This document shows positions 7,378 to 15,917 of a stretch of DNA of 26,790 bases, piece by piece. The DNA lies in contig CAJUQO010000046.1 in the NCBI GenBank assembly GCA_910588295.1, positions 1 through 26,790 on the forward strand, read 5' to 3'. The stretch comes from an uncultured Lachnospiraceae bacterium (GTDB lineage: Bacteria > Bacillota > Clostridia > Lachnospirales > Lachnospiraceae). The first letter of the stretch is position 1, and each line of letters begins with the position of its first letter. The notes under the pieces were generated by a model that saw only the letters and a list, made by a program, of their open reading frames with translations, was not told the origin of the DNA and made no database searches. Position numbers and translations under genes: made by a program.

Positions 7378-10300
7378 TTAATCCACCGATTTCATGCTCT
7401 CCACCATACTGATCTTTTTCAGTTTTCCCGACATGACCAGGCAGACCAGTCCCGTAAATACCATGGTGATCACAAAAGCATATACGAAACTCATGGGATA
7501 GATCCTCCGCCCGAACATGATATTGGACACCTCCGCTGTCACCACAATAAACCGGTTCAGGTATATGCCGCCCACCAGCCCGACGACGGCACCCATAATG
7601 CTCAAGACCACCGTCTCCCGGTAAATATAGGCGTTCACCTCTCCCGGATAAAAACCAAGCACCTTGATCGTGGCAATCTCCTTCTCCCGCTCGCCAATAT
7701 TGATATTCGTCAGATTGTACAGCACCACAAAGGCCAGCAGCCCGGCGCAGATGATCAGCACCACCACGATATAATCCACCTTGCCCAGCATATTCTCAAA
7801 GGTGGCGATGACGGTCGAATTATATTGGGCCGAGGACACGTCCGCCATAGCCAGCAGCTCCGTGACCACCCGCTCCTCCTCCTCCGGCTCCACCGGATAG
7901 ATGACATGGCGGGTACCGTACTCCACCGTTTTCCCGAAAGCCTCCTCATAGGCCGCTGCGCCCACATAGACAAAGGAGCGGATATAGTTCTCCGTGATCC
8001 CTGTCACCGTCAGCTCGGCCCGGGCGTCGTCACTGTCCTCCAGCGTAAAGGTATCGCCCACGGACACGCCCAGCGTATCCGCCAGCTTCTCCGTCAGCAG
8101 CACCGAGGATGCGTCAAACGGGATTTCCCGACCGCTCCTTCTATCGCGGAATACCATAAAATTCCGGTACTCTTTGGCGGATTCGGGAACCACCAGCACG
8201 GTGTCCTCCTTCCGCCGCCCTTGCAGGATGCTGACCTGTTCACTGTGGACGGCCGCATAGCCCCGGGCATGGCCGTCCAGATACACATGCAGACCCTGTA
8301 TACTTTCCTGTGACGCCTTATCCTCCAGATCAACGGTCAGATGATACTGCTGCAATTCCTCATACTGGATCCCCACGATATCGCCGATGGCGTCCCGGAT
8401 ACCGAAACCGGCCAGCAAAAGAGCCGTACAGCCGGCTATACCCACCAGCGTCATAAACAGCCGCTTCTTATAGCGGAACAGATTCCGCGCCGTCACCTTG
8501 TAGGTAAATTTCATGGAACGCCACAGCGGCGTCACATATTCCAACCAGATCCTCTTGCCCGCTTTCGGAGCGCGGGGCAGCATCAGACGGGCCGGTTTTT
8601 CCCGCATGATCCCTGCACAGGCCCAATACGTGGCCCCCAGTACCCCTAAAACAGACACCGCTGCGGATGGAATCGCATAAATACCCCGGAAAACAGTATG
8701 GAACCCTGGATAATAGTACATAATGCTGTAGGCGTTCCAGATCACCGTGGGGAACAGCCACTGTCCCACCAGTATGCCCGCGATACTGCCCAATAGCCCG
8801 GCGCTGCCGGCATACAGCAGATATTTTGCCAGGATCGTGCCCTTCCCATAGCCCAGGGCTTTCAGCGTGCCGATCTCACCGCGCTCTTCCTCCACCATAC
8901 GCGTCATGGTGGTCAGGGCCACCAGGGCCGCCACCAGGAAGAAAAATACGGGAAAGACCCGGGCAATAGCCGACACCTTCTCCGAATTATTATCAAAACT
9001 GACATAGGAAGGATTGGTATTTCTGTCCAGCACATACCATTCCCCCGGTTCCAGTTCCTCCACCTTCTGTCTGGCGTCGGCGATCTCCGTCTCGGCGTCG
9101 GCAAATTCCTGCTCGGCCTCCGCTTCGGCATCCTCATACTCTTTAAGGCCGTCCTCATATTCTTCCCGGGCGTCCTTTAGCTTCCGCTCATTTTCCTCAA
9201 GCTCCGCCAGGCCGTCCTCATATTCCTTTTTATGTTTGTCAAAGGCTGCTTTTCCGCTCCGGTACTGCCGCAGGCCCTTCTCATAGTCGGCTATCCCCTT
9301 TTTCATAGCCGGGTAGTTTTTATCCCACTGAGCGATCTGTCCGCGGGCCTCTTTAATCTTCGGTTCCGCCTCTTCTATTTTTTCACCGGCATCATCCAGT
9401 GTCTTTTTATTCTTCTTATATTCTTTCTCACCGGCGTCCAGTTGTTTCTCTGAGGCATCCAGCTCCGCCTTTGCACCGGCAAGGGCCTTCTCCTGGGCTT
9501 CGAGCTCCGCTTTCCCCGCCTCATACTGGCTCCTGGCGCCCGCCAGCGTCCGGCGGGCCTCCTCCAAAGCGGCCATTCCCTGCTCATAGGCAGCTTTTCC
9601 CGTCTGGTAGCCTGCTAAAAGCTGCCGCATTTCCTCCGTCACCGGCTGCCCTGCCTCGATGGCCGCGGCCACGGCCTGGGCGTCCTTTTCCATGGCGTCC
9701 AGGGAAGCTTTATGCCCTGCCAGCTCCTTCTCCCGGGCCGCCAGCTCCTGCCCGCCCTGGCTGATCTGTTTCTCAGCCGCTGTAAGCTCCTGGCGGGCTT
9801 TCTCGATCTGGGGATCCGCCTCGGCTTTGGCCGCCTCATATTCCGCCCGCCCTTCTGCCAGCTTCTTTCTGCCCACATCCAGCGTCTTTTTTGCCTTCGC
9901 AAGCTCCTTGACGCCCTTCTCCCAAGCTTTCTTCTGCCCGTCAAAGGTTTCCACCGCTTTTTTAGCCTCTTTGATCTTCCCCCCATTTTCCTTTATGGTC
10001 TTTCTGGCCTTGTCCACCTGGGATTTATTTTTGTCCAGCTCTTTTTTTGCGTCGGAAAGCTGTTTTTCGGCTTTATCAAGCTCCCGTTTCCCGTCCGCCA
10101 GCTCTTCCTTTCCGTCCGCCAGCTCCTTTTCCCCGTCACGGATTTTTTTCTCCGCGCCGGTGAGCTCCTGTTTCGCGTCAAAAAGCTCCTGCTCGGCGTC
10201 GGCGCGCTTCTCGCGATATTCATCCTCCGCCTCCCGGATCTCATCCATGGCCTCGTCATAGATCTCCTGGTCGCGGATCAGCGCCCGCTCCCGTCCCAGC

Positions 10301-11046
10301 GCCTTGAGCGTCTCCGCCTGCCCGTCCACAGCCTCCTGATACGCGCTGCCAAAGGTATCAAGCGGCACACAGTCCGTCAGGCTTATATGAAAATCCGTAA
10401 AAATATCCGTATCGATCTCCGAGCGGTCCACATAGAAAAAGAGGGCCACCGTGCCGCTGCCCACGGAGGTAGATTCCTGCTCCGCGGCCATATAGAGGGG
10501 ACTGGAGGCCAGCCCCACCACCGTGAGCTCCCGCTCCCGGAAAAGTTCCTCGTCATCCTCCTCCGGTTCCAGACACACGGTATCTCCGATCTTCAGACCG
10601 GCGCCGGCGCCAAACGCGCTGTCGGAAATCGCCGCGCACTCTCCGGCCTTTTCGGGAAACCGTCCCTCCTTCAGCGCGGGGCGGTTGACGGCCTCCTCCC
10701 CTTCGGCAGAAAAATCCAGCACATGGAGGCGGGCCGTCGCCTGTTCGCCGTCCTCCGTCTGCACCAGCAGATCTTTCTGATAGGAGGGGGTCACACGCTC
10801 CACGTCCGCCATCTGTTCCACCGTCGTCCGGTCGTCCTCCGTGAGTCCCTTCGCGGACTTTACATTCAGATCAAACAGATGTCCTTCATCATAATATGTA
10901 TCTACCGACTGCCTCATATCCGGCGCCGTACACAAAAGCCCCACCAAAAAACCCACGCCGAGGCCCGTGATGGCAAATATGGCAATGAAACGGCCAAAGC
11001 TCTCCCGGATGGTGCGCAGCACCATAAGCCAATAATTTTTCTTCAT
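7378..11046 (-). CDS. FtsX-family ABC transporter permease with a giant extracytoplasmic coiled coil
   Basis: About 1222 residues. It has a double FtsX architecture. One transmembrane helix lies near residues 15-40, followed by an extracytoplasmic region, then a cluster of three membrane helices (about 690-860) with the coupling segment GEIGTLKALG near 720. A second unit begins with a helix near 865-885 and ends in three helices (about 1093-1207) with KEIATIKVLG near 1120. Inserted in the first extracytoplasmic region is a roughly 400-residue, highly charged Ala/Glu/Lys/Asp/Leu stretch (about 260-665) that reads as a long coiled coil. It pairs with the MacB/LolD-type ATPase just upstream. MacB-like permeases transmit force across the envelope rather than passing solute through a channel; the coiled coil suggests a reach to the wall or to a partner. 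The ATG at 11046 follows the ATPase stop by four bases; a TTG five codons earlier overlaps that stop and is the alternative start. Confidence 0.88.
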   Translation of the reverse strand: MKKNYWLMVLRTIRESFGRFIAIFAITGLGVGFLVGLLCTAPDMRQSVDTYYDEGHLFDLNVKSAKGLTEDDRTTVEQMADVERVTPSYQKDLLVQTEDGEQATARLHVLDFSAEGEEAVNRPALKEGRFPEKAGECAAISDSAFGAGAGLKIGDTVCLEPEEDDEELFRERELTVVGLASSPLYMAAEQESTSVGSGTVALFFYVDRSEIDTDIFTDFHISLTDCVPLDTFGSAYQEAVDGQAETLKALGRERALIRDQEIYDEAMDEIREAEDEYREKRADAEQELFDAKQELTGAEKKIRDGEKELADGKEELADGKRELDKAEKQLSDAKKELDKNKSQVDKARKTIKENGGKIKEAKKAVETFDGQKKAWEKGVKELAKAKKTLDVGRKKLAEGRAEYEAAKAEADPQIEKARQELTAAEKQISQGGQELAAREKELAGHKASLDAMEKDAQAVAAAIEAGQPVTEEMRQLLAGYQTGKAAYEQGMAALEEARRTLAGARSQYEAGKAELEAQEKALAGAKAELDASEKQLDAGEKEYKKNKKTLDDAGEKIEEAEPKIKEARGQIAQWDKNYPAMKKGIADYEKGLRQYRSGKAAFDKHKKEYEDGLAELEENERKLKDAREEYEDGLKEYEDAEAEAEQEFADAETEIADARQKVEELEPGEWYVLDRNTNPSYVSFDNNSEKVSAIARVFPVFFFLVAALVALTTMTRMVEEERGEIGTLKALGYGKGTILAKYLLYAGSAGLLGSIAGILVGQWLFPTVIWNAYSIMYYYPGFHTVFRGIYAIPSAAVSVLGVLGATYWACAGIMREKPARLMLPRAPKAGKRIWLEYVTPLWRSMKFTYKVTARNLFRYKKRLFMTLVGIAGCTALLLAGFGIRDAIGDIVGIQYEELQQYHLTVDLEDKASQESIQGLHVYLDGHARGYAAVHSEQVSILQGRRKEDTVLVVPESAKEYRNFMVFRDRRSGREIPFDASSVLLTEKLADTLGVSVGDTFTLEDSDDARAELTVTGITENYIRSFVYVGAAAYEEAFGKTVEYGTRHVIYPVEPEEEERVVTELLAMADVSSAQYNSTVIATFENMLGKVDYIVVVLIICAGLLAFVVLYNLTNINIGEREKEIATIKVLGFYPGEVNAYIYRETVVLSIMGAVVGLVGGIYLNRFIVVTAEVSNIMFGRRIYPMSFVYAFVITMVFTGLVCLVMSGKLKKISMVESMKSVD

Positions 11047-11050
11047 ATAT

Positions 11051-11752
11051 CTACCACTCAATCTCCTCCGCCGGAACGGGGGCGGGATTCGTCCTCATCT
11101 CCTGTACGCTGCCGTTCTTGATCCGTATCACCCGGTCGGCCATGGGACAGATCGCCTGGTTATGGGTAATCACAAAGACGGTCTTGCCCATGGTCTTGCA
11201 GGTGTTATAGAGCAGCTGTAAAATCTGCTTGCCCGTGTTGTAGTCCAGGGCCCCCGTGGGCTCATCGCAGAGCAGCAGCTTGGGATTTTTGGCGATGGCC
11301 CTGGCTATGGACACCCGCTGCTGCTCGCCGCCGGAAAGCTGGGCCGGAAAATTGGCCATCCTCTCCGCCAGCCCCACCTGGGCCATCACCTCTCCCGCCG
11401 GCAGGGGCTTTTTACAGATCTCCGACGCCAGCTCCACATTCTCCAAAGCCGTCAGGTTCTGCACCAGATTATAAAACTGGAACACAAACCCTACATCCAG
11501 CCGGCGGTAGCGGGTCAGCTCCTTCTCGCCGTAACCGCTGATGTCCCTGCCGTCCAGCAGGATATGGCCCTCATCACAGCTATCCATACCGCCGAGGATA
11601 TTGAGCATCGTAGTCTTCCCCGCACCGCTTGGCCCCACGATCACCACAAACTCCCCCCGTCCCGCCTCAAAATTCACATGATCGGCGGCGGCGATTTTAT
11701 GGTCGCCGTTTTTATAATATTTGCACACGTCATGAAATTCTATAAAAGCCAT
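11051..11752 (-). CDS. MacB/LolD-type ABC transporter ATP-binding protein
   Basis: A 233-residue cytoplasmic ATPase, the standard size for the LolD/MacB/FtsE class. Walker A is GPSGAGKTT (residues 40-48). Signature LSGGEQQRVSIARAI is near 137, Walker B LLLCDEPTGALD near 155-166, and the switch His is in VITHNQA. The adjacent giant FtsX-type permease is its clear partner. The ribosome binding site is GGGAGG, six bases from the ATG. It starts a transcription unit of its own: the preceding operon ends at the terminator near 11890, and a promoter-like sequence lies between. Confidence 0.93.
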   Translation of the reverse strand: MAFIEFHDVCKYYKNGDHKIAAADHVNFEAGRGEFVVIVGPSGAGKTTMLNILGGMDSCDEGHILLDGRDISGYGEKELTRYRRLDVGFVFQFYNLVQNLTALENVELASEICKKPLPAGEVMAQVGLAERMANFPAQLSGGEQQRVSIARAIAKNPKLLLCDEPTGALDYNTGKQILQLLYNTCKTMGKTVFVITHNQAICPMADRVIRIKNGSVQEMRTNPAPVPAEEIEW

Positions 11753-11801
11753 AGATTCCTCCCTGTCTGCGCTGTATACTGTTTCCTGTGCCAGTTACTA
11801 T

Positions 11802-11852
11802 CCTATATGGCATATTCTTTTTTATTGTAAACAAATATACGCAAAATGTAAA
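11802..11852 (-). promoter_or_regulatory. Candidate promoter of the MacB-type ABC unit, with TTTACA motifs
   Basis: On the minus strand TTTACA (11826-11831) is followed after 18 bp by TATAGG (11802-11807), an acceptable but not strong -35/-10 pair about 50 bp upstream of the ATG. A second TTTACA, within TTTACATTTT, is at 11847-11852, 21 bp further upstream. These resemble the TTTACAT half-sites of the promoters at 15765 and 22254, though the spacing differs. Confidence 0.4.
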
Positions 11853-11876
11853 GAGCAGGGTCCGCCAATTTTATGA

Positions 11877-11903
11877 AAGAAAAAAGGCAGGATATTCCTG
11901 CCT
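11877..11903 (-). terminator. Rho-independent terminator of the 15671-11916 operon
   Basis: The perfect 8-bp arms AGGCAGGA and TCCTGCCT enclose a 3-base loop. On the minus strand they are followed by a T-rich run (TTTTTCTTTC). It begins 12 nt past the stop codon of the FtsX-like gene, the expected position for the end of that operon. Confidence 0.85.
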
Positions 11904-11915
11904 CCCGGTAACATG

Positions 11916-12908
11916 CTAAAGCACCAACAGCCCCGCGCACACCCCGGCGGCCGCCCATACAACCACATACAAACCAACACTCAACCTCCCGATGTGCGCA
12001 TAAACCCCTTTCGCCATCCCGACCGCCTCCAGCGCCTCATTCTCCCGCTGCCATCCGGCCCGGCCATAGCTGACCCGCAGATGCAGCAGGGATACCGCCG
12101 CCAAAAAACAAACGAGGGACAGTACGGCCGTATAACCATTCTCCATCCCCCGCTGCCGCCAGGAAATCATCGATTCCTCATCTGTATTCTCCGCCATAGC
12201 CCCCAGACCCGCCAGCGCCTCGCTGACGGCCTCCTGGGTTCCCGCGTCGGTGATACGCACCAGCAGACGGCTGGGCGTGGGCGTCTCGCCGCGGCTTCGC
12301 AGAAGCTGTTTGGCCCGCTCGGCATCCATGTAGGCTTCCGGCGTCTCGCCCTCCAGGCAGATCCCGCAGATGCGGGCCGGAAACTGCGCGCCTTTATCGG
12401 CCTCTCCCTCTTCTTCGTCACCCGAACCGCCGTTTCGCAGCCAGACTGCCGACTGCCGCCAGTCCGGCAGGGCGTCCGCCGCCACCGTCTGGCCCGTCGT
12501 ATCACGAAAAGCCATCCACGCTGCCCGGTTGATTACCAGATAAGAAGCCGTGTCCTCCCCGGAAAAGAGTTCTCCGTCCAGCATATTTTTCTGCAAGTAT
12601 TCCCCTCTCACTCCGTATACCGTGATCTCCTGGGTACAGGCGCCCACGGCCAGTTCCAGGGGGATCTCATAGACAGGCGTCACATCGATCACACCCTCAA
12701 CGGCACAAATCGCAGCCAGATCTTCCTCCGAAAATTCTTCCACGGATACCTGCAGTTCCCAGGGCTGGCTCTTCTCTTTCTCCAGGGCCATCGTACGCCC
12801 TCCCGCCAGGGTGACGCCCAGGGCGCTTCCCAGCAGAAACAGCCCGGCCGACAGCCCCAATCTGCCTCTGCCCTTCCAGGCCATCGCCAACGCGTCATAC
12901 CACCTCAT
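11916..12908 (-). CDS. Short FtsX-like membrane protein
   Basis: About 330 residues. One N-terminal membrane helix (LSAGLFLLGSALGVTLAGG) is followed by a large extracytoplasmic domain of about 220 residues, then two C-terminal membrane helices around YTAVLSLVCFLAAVSLLHL and GLYVVVWAAAGVCAGLLVL. Between the last two is RENEALEAVGM, which resembles the FtsX/MacB coupling helix (REIxxLxAlG). FtsX-type permeases normally have four helices; this one stops right after the third, so it is either shortened or a diverged helper subunit. The ATG at 12908 is chosen because AAGGAG lies six bases upstream; an ATG six codons earlier has none. It overlaps the end of the NEW3-like gene by 14 bases. I place it in the FtsX superfamily with moderate confidence only. 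Confidence 0.65.
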   Translation of the reverse strand: MRWYDALAMAWKGRGRLGLSAGLFLLGSALGVTLAGGRTMALEKEKSQPWELQVSVEEFSEEDLAAICAVEGVIDVTPVYEIPLELAVGACTQEITVYGVRGEYLQKNMLDGELFSGEDTASYLVINRAAWMAFRDTTGQTVAADALPDWRQSAVWLRNGGSGDEEEGEADKGAQFPARICGICLEGETPEAYMDAERAKQLLRSRGETPTPSRLLVRITDAGTQEAVSEALAGLGAMAENTDEESMISWRQRGMENGYTAVLSLVCFLAAVSLLHLRVSYGRAGWQRENEALEAVGMAKGVYAHIGRLSVGLYVVVWAAAGVCAGLLVL

Positions 12909-14643
12909 GATATCTCCTTCTCGCAAACAGCGCCGCCGCGATCAAAAGCAGCAATCCCCCCGCCGCGGCCACAGAGATCCACCACTGTCCCGCCGTCTTT
13001 TCTTCCTTCTGCTGCGCGGGCACGGACTGGATCACCGGTTTCTCAATCTCCGTTTCAAAATCAAACTTCTGGGTGTACTCCTTTCCCGCGGCATCCTCAT
13101 AGCGCAGAGTAACGGTTCCTGCGGTATTCCCGTAAAGCTCTTCCCCGGATAGGGTATCCACAAATACATTCATGTCGGCGGTCTGAGCCGTACCGGCTTC
13201 CATGTTGCCCACAAAGGCCACGGTTCCGGGAACAAGCCCGTCGCCTTCCAGGTCACAGCGCACATTGTAGACCGTACTCCTGCCCAGATTCATAAACTGA
13301 AAACTTAAGGGCAGCGTATCACCGGCATGTACCTTTGCCTGAACCGCGGGCATGGTCATCTCCACCATCAGGGGCTGTCGGACAGTGATGGAAAATACCC
13401 CCTCCGAGGTCAGTGTTTCCGCCTTCTCATTATCATAGCTCATAGCCAGCCGGATATCATATTTTCCCTCCGGCGTATCCGCCCCGGCCTGATAGCGCAG
13501 GGTCAATCCGGCGGTCTCTCCCTTGCCGATCCTCTCCATATAAGTCGTGTTGGTCTCATTCAAAAGGGTCAGCCCCGGCGTTTCACAGCTGGCCGTGACC
13601 ACCATATTCTGGACGGCTTTTTTGCCGCTGGTATTTTTCAGCGTCACCTGGACAGTAAATTCGCTGCCCGCCTGGGCTTCCCCGTCCACGCCGCCCTCCA
13701 CCTGGACTTTCTCCACCAGCATGATGGGCTGTGACGTGGGCTTTTCCTCGGCGGGCTCCCCGCCGCCCCCGCCGGAGCCGCCGAAATCGTCAACAGGCTC
13801 ATCCGATGCCTGGGATGCCGGGCTTCCCTTGATGGTGACGTATGTGGTGAAACTCTGCTCTACGGGATTTCCTTCCATATCTTTCGCCCTGATCTGAATT
13901 CCCACCGGATATACGCCGTCCGTGCGTCCAGAGGCCAGCTTCAGGTCAAAACGGACATAATAGACTTTTACAGCGCTCTTGCCGTCGTCCACTTCCTCCT
14001 CCGTCAGCCGGACGTCCTTCTCATAATTCTTATATACAAAGGGACAGCCGGAAGGATCGCCCAGCTCCAAAGCGGCGGTGAGACGCCTGCCTTTTAAATC
14101 TCCGTCGGCCAGAAGGGGCAGCACCAGTATGGCTTTACCGTCCTCCACCACCGGCGTATAACCCTTACGGTAAGTCTTTTCCATGCCGTCATAGAGATGC
14201 CGGTTATCGATCTTCAATGTGACAGCCGAGAGATTTCCCATATCGCCGTCACCGTCGCCGTCGCTGCCGTCCGAATCCGACGGGGCGGCGCTTCCGGGCC
14301 GGGCTGTGTCCTTCTGATCAGAATCGCTTCTGTCGTCTGCCGTACCCGCATTGTCCGGGGACTTCCCATCGGCCGGCTCCGCGGCAGCCCTGCCGGCAGA
14401 TGCCCCGGCTGTATCTTTTCCGGCGGGTGTTTTGGCGGAATCAGCACTTTTGCCGTCATTTGCGCCCGCCTTTCCGGAAGGATCCGTTTTCACGCCCTCC
14501 GCATCGGCATCGTCGGCTGTCCCCCCCTGACCGGACGGCGCCGCCGCCATAACGACCGTTCTGGCCGGAATGCTTTCCTCCGCCATCGGCGCCGCCATGC
14601 CGATTACCATTGCCAAAATAAAGATTCCTGTCCTCTTTATCAT
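12895..14643 (-). CDS. Secreted, membrane-anchored NEW3/CARDB-like (COG1361-type) protein
   Basis: 582 residues. A signal peptide (residues 1 to about 21) is followed by a low-complexity Ala/Gly/Ser/Asp/Lys linker to about 130. Several Ig-like beta domains fill the middle and C-terminal part, with the pattern GSEFTVQVTLKNTSGKKAVQN, then LPLSFQFMNLGRSTVYNV, typical of NEW3/CARDB repeats. One membrane helix near residues 553-575 precedes a short basic tail (RRRYHEVV), so the bulk of the protein is outside the cell. Such proteins are known in Gram-positive genomes beside ABC transporters, where their role is unproven. Here the gene overlaps the ATPase gene by four bases (ATGA) and the FtsX-like gene downstream. 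It may act as the extracellular part of the transporter. Confidence 0.8.
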   Translation of the reverse strand: MIKRTGIFILAMVIGMAAPMAEESIPARTVVMAAAPSGQGGTADDADAEGVKTDPSGKAGANDGKSADSAKTPAGKDTAGASAGRAAAEPADGKSPDNAGTADDRSDSDQKDTARPGSAAPSDSDGSDGDGDGDMGNLSAVTLKIDNRHLYDGMEKTYRKGYTPVVEDGKAILVLPLLADGDLKGRRLTAALELGDPSGCPFVYKNYEKDVRLTEEEVDDGKSAVKVYYVRFDLKLASGRTDGVYPVGIQIRAKDMEGNPVEQSFTTYVTIKGSPASQASDEPVDDFGGSGGGGGEPAEEKPTSQPIMLVEKVQVEGGVDGEAQAGSEFTVQVTLKNTSGKKAVQNMVVTASCETPGLTLLNETNTTYMERIGKGETAGLTLRYQAGADTPEGKYDIRLAMSYDNEKAETLTSEGVFSITVRQPLMVEMTMPAVQAKVHAGDTLPLSFQFMNLGRSTVYNVRCDLEGDGLVPGTVAFVGNMEAGTAQTADMNVFVDTLSGEELYGNTAGTVTLRYEDAAGKEYTQKFDFETEIEKPVIQSVPAQQKEEKTAGQWWISVAAAGGLLLLIAAALFARRRYHEVV

Positions 14644-15671
14644 CTCTGCCCACCTCTTTTTCTGTCGTCCTTTGCCGCCCTGTTTTCCCCGTCTGAAAGA
14701 ATATTCTTATCGAAACTCCCCGCTGCCGTCTTTGCTTCCTCATATTCCTGCCGCACCAGCTCCCGCGCTTCCATGACAAGCTCCCGCTGTTTCTCCGTTA
14801 CCATGGGCGGTCTGGCGTGACGCACGCCGGACAGGCCCAAACGTTCAAACACCTGATTGGCCGCACGTCTGCGTTCCCGCCGCCTGACGCCCTGTCCGGC
14901 CAGCAATATGGCCGCGTTGTCCAGCAGATCCAGCTCGGGGATGAGCGCGTCCGGCGACGCGGCTTTGGTTTCTTTCGTTTCCAAAAGCATCCTCTCTCCC
15001 TCATCCTCCCGGATCATGGTCATAATCCCCGCGTCCATCTCACAGACCGTGTCGCAGAGCTGGTCGATATCGGCCTGGTTGTGGCTGGCCAGAAGGATCG
15101 TCTTCCCCTCCGCTTTCAGCTCCAGCAGCAATCTGCGCATATTTCCCGCCACCGCCTTATCCAGCCCGTTGAATGGCTCGTCAAGGATCAGGATCTGCGG
15201 ATCCTCCATGATCGCCTGGGCAATACCCAGCCTCTGACGCATACCCAGGGAATATTTGCCCACGGGCTTTTTCATATCCGGGTCAAGCCCCACCCGGCGG
15301 ATACTCTCTTTGATTTCCGCCAGACGAATCTTTTTCTGCAGATCGGCCAGAAGCTGCAGATTCTTCACCCCGGTGCGGTTCGGCAGAAAACCGGGCGTTT
15401 CTATGATAATCCCCAGGTTATCGGGAAAATCCATATCCCGACCCACCCGGCGCCCCTCCACCAAAATGGCACCGCTGTCGGGATGCAGGAAACCTACTAT
15501 GCACTTCATCAGCACGGTTTTGCCGCTGCCGTTATTCCCCACGATCCCGTGGATCTTTCCCCGGGTGAAGCTGCGGCTCACATCCTTGAGCACCTGCTCC
15601 TCCCCAAAGGATTTACTCACATGGTCCACCACAATGCAGTATTCCGTCCTCTCGTTCCCTGTGTCACTCAT
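14640..15671 (-). CDS. ABC transporter ATP-binding protein (CcmA/BcrA type) with C-terminal extension
   Basis: 343 residues. The first 220 or so are a complete ABC-2-type ATPase domain with Walker A GNNGSGKT (45-52), signature YSLGMRQRLGIAQAI, Walker B ILILDEPFNGLD and switch His in LLASHNQ. A tail of about 110 residues follows that is mostly charged and helical, with basic patches (RRRERRRAAN, DDRKRGGQR). CcmA/BcrA-type ATPases often carry a small C-terminal domain, but I do not recognise this one. No ABC-2 permease follows in its own operon; the two ABC-2 permeases upstream (17543-15895) lack an ATPase, so this is their most likely motor. The ATG is preceded by GGGGAG at a rather long distance of 11 bases. 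Confidence 0.88.
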   Translation of the reverse strand: MSDTGNERTEYCIVVDHVSKSFGEEQVLKDVSRSFTRGKIHGIVGNNGSGKTVLMKCIVGFLHPDSGAILVEGRRVGRDMDFPDNLGIIIETPGFLPNRTGVKNLQLLADLQKKIRLAEIKESIRRVGLDPDMKKPVGKYSLGMRQRLGIAQAIMEDPQILILDEPFNGLDKAVAGNMRRLLLELKAEGKTILLASHNQADIDQLCDTVCEMDAGIMTMIREDEGERMLLETKETKAASPDALIPELDLLDNAAILLAGQGVRRRERRRAANQVFERLGLSGVRHARPPMVTEKQRELVMEARELVRQEYEEAKTAAGSFDKNILSDGENRAAKDDRKRGGQR

Positions 15672-15764
15672 CTATCTCAAATCTCCCCAAAAAATATTTC
15701 TGTTACTTTATTGACAAAACCACAATATATTTTTCTGTAAAAACACTCTTTCGTTTATGGGGAA

Positions 15765-15819
15765 AGTATACGGGAGACGCTATGTTGGAGTCATCAAAGA
15801 AATGTAAAAGAAATGTAAA
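15765..15819 (-). promoter_or_regulatory. Response-regulator-type promoter module, copy 1
   Basis: On the minus strand two TTTACAT half-sites (TTTACA at 15814-15819 and 15803-15808) are 11 bp apart. The second TTTACAT is followed by 31 nt and then TATACT (-10, 15765-15770). There is no good -35. Direct repeats with an 11-bp period upstream of a weak -35 are typical of OmpR/PhoB-family response regulators; TTTACA-like repeats are known for PhoP boxes in Bacillus. The module lies 94 bp upstream of the ATPase gene. An almost identical module precedes the lipoprotein operon. Confidence 0.7.
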
Positions 15820-15871
15820 AAAAACAGCTTACCAGCGGCAAACGCACGCAACTGTTAATGATAGCCAAACA

Positions 15872-15917
15872 CCTTTACGGGGAAAATGTATTGTTTACAT
15901 TTCCGTACCCGTAAAGG
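15872..15917 (-). terminator. Long stem-loop across the stop codon of the ABC-2 permease gene
   Basis: The outer arms CCTTTACGGG and CCCGTAAAGG (10 bp) and the inner arms AAATGTA and TACATTT (7 bp, 5-base loop) make an extended hairpin. It includes the last codons and the TAA stop of the 296-residue membrane protein. The following minus-strand bases (TGTTTGGC) are a poor T tract, so it may be a weak terminator or an RNA-stability element closing the lipoprotein operon. The inner arms are TTTACATTT-like, similar to the nearby regulator half-sites. Confidence 0.45.

Noticed and set aside
9045..10265. Possible DNA tandem repeat in the giant permease gene
   Set aside because: The periodicity is at the protein level (coiled-coil heptads, Glu/Lys/Ala codons); I see no exact DNA repeat unit.
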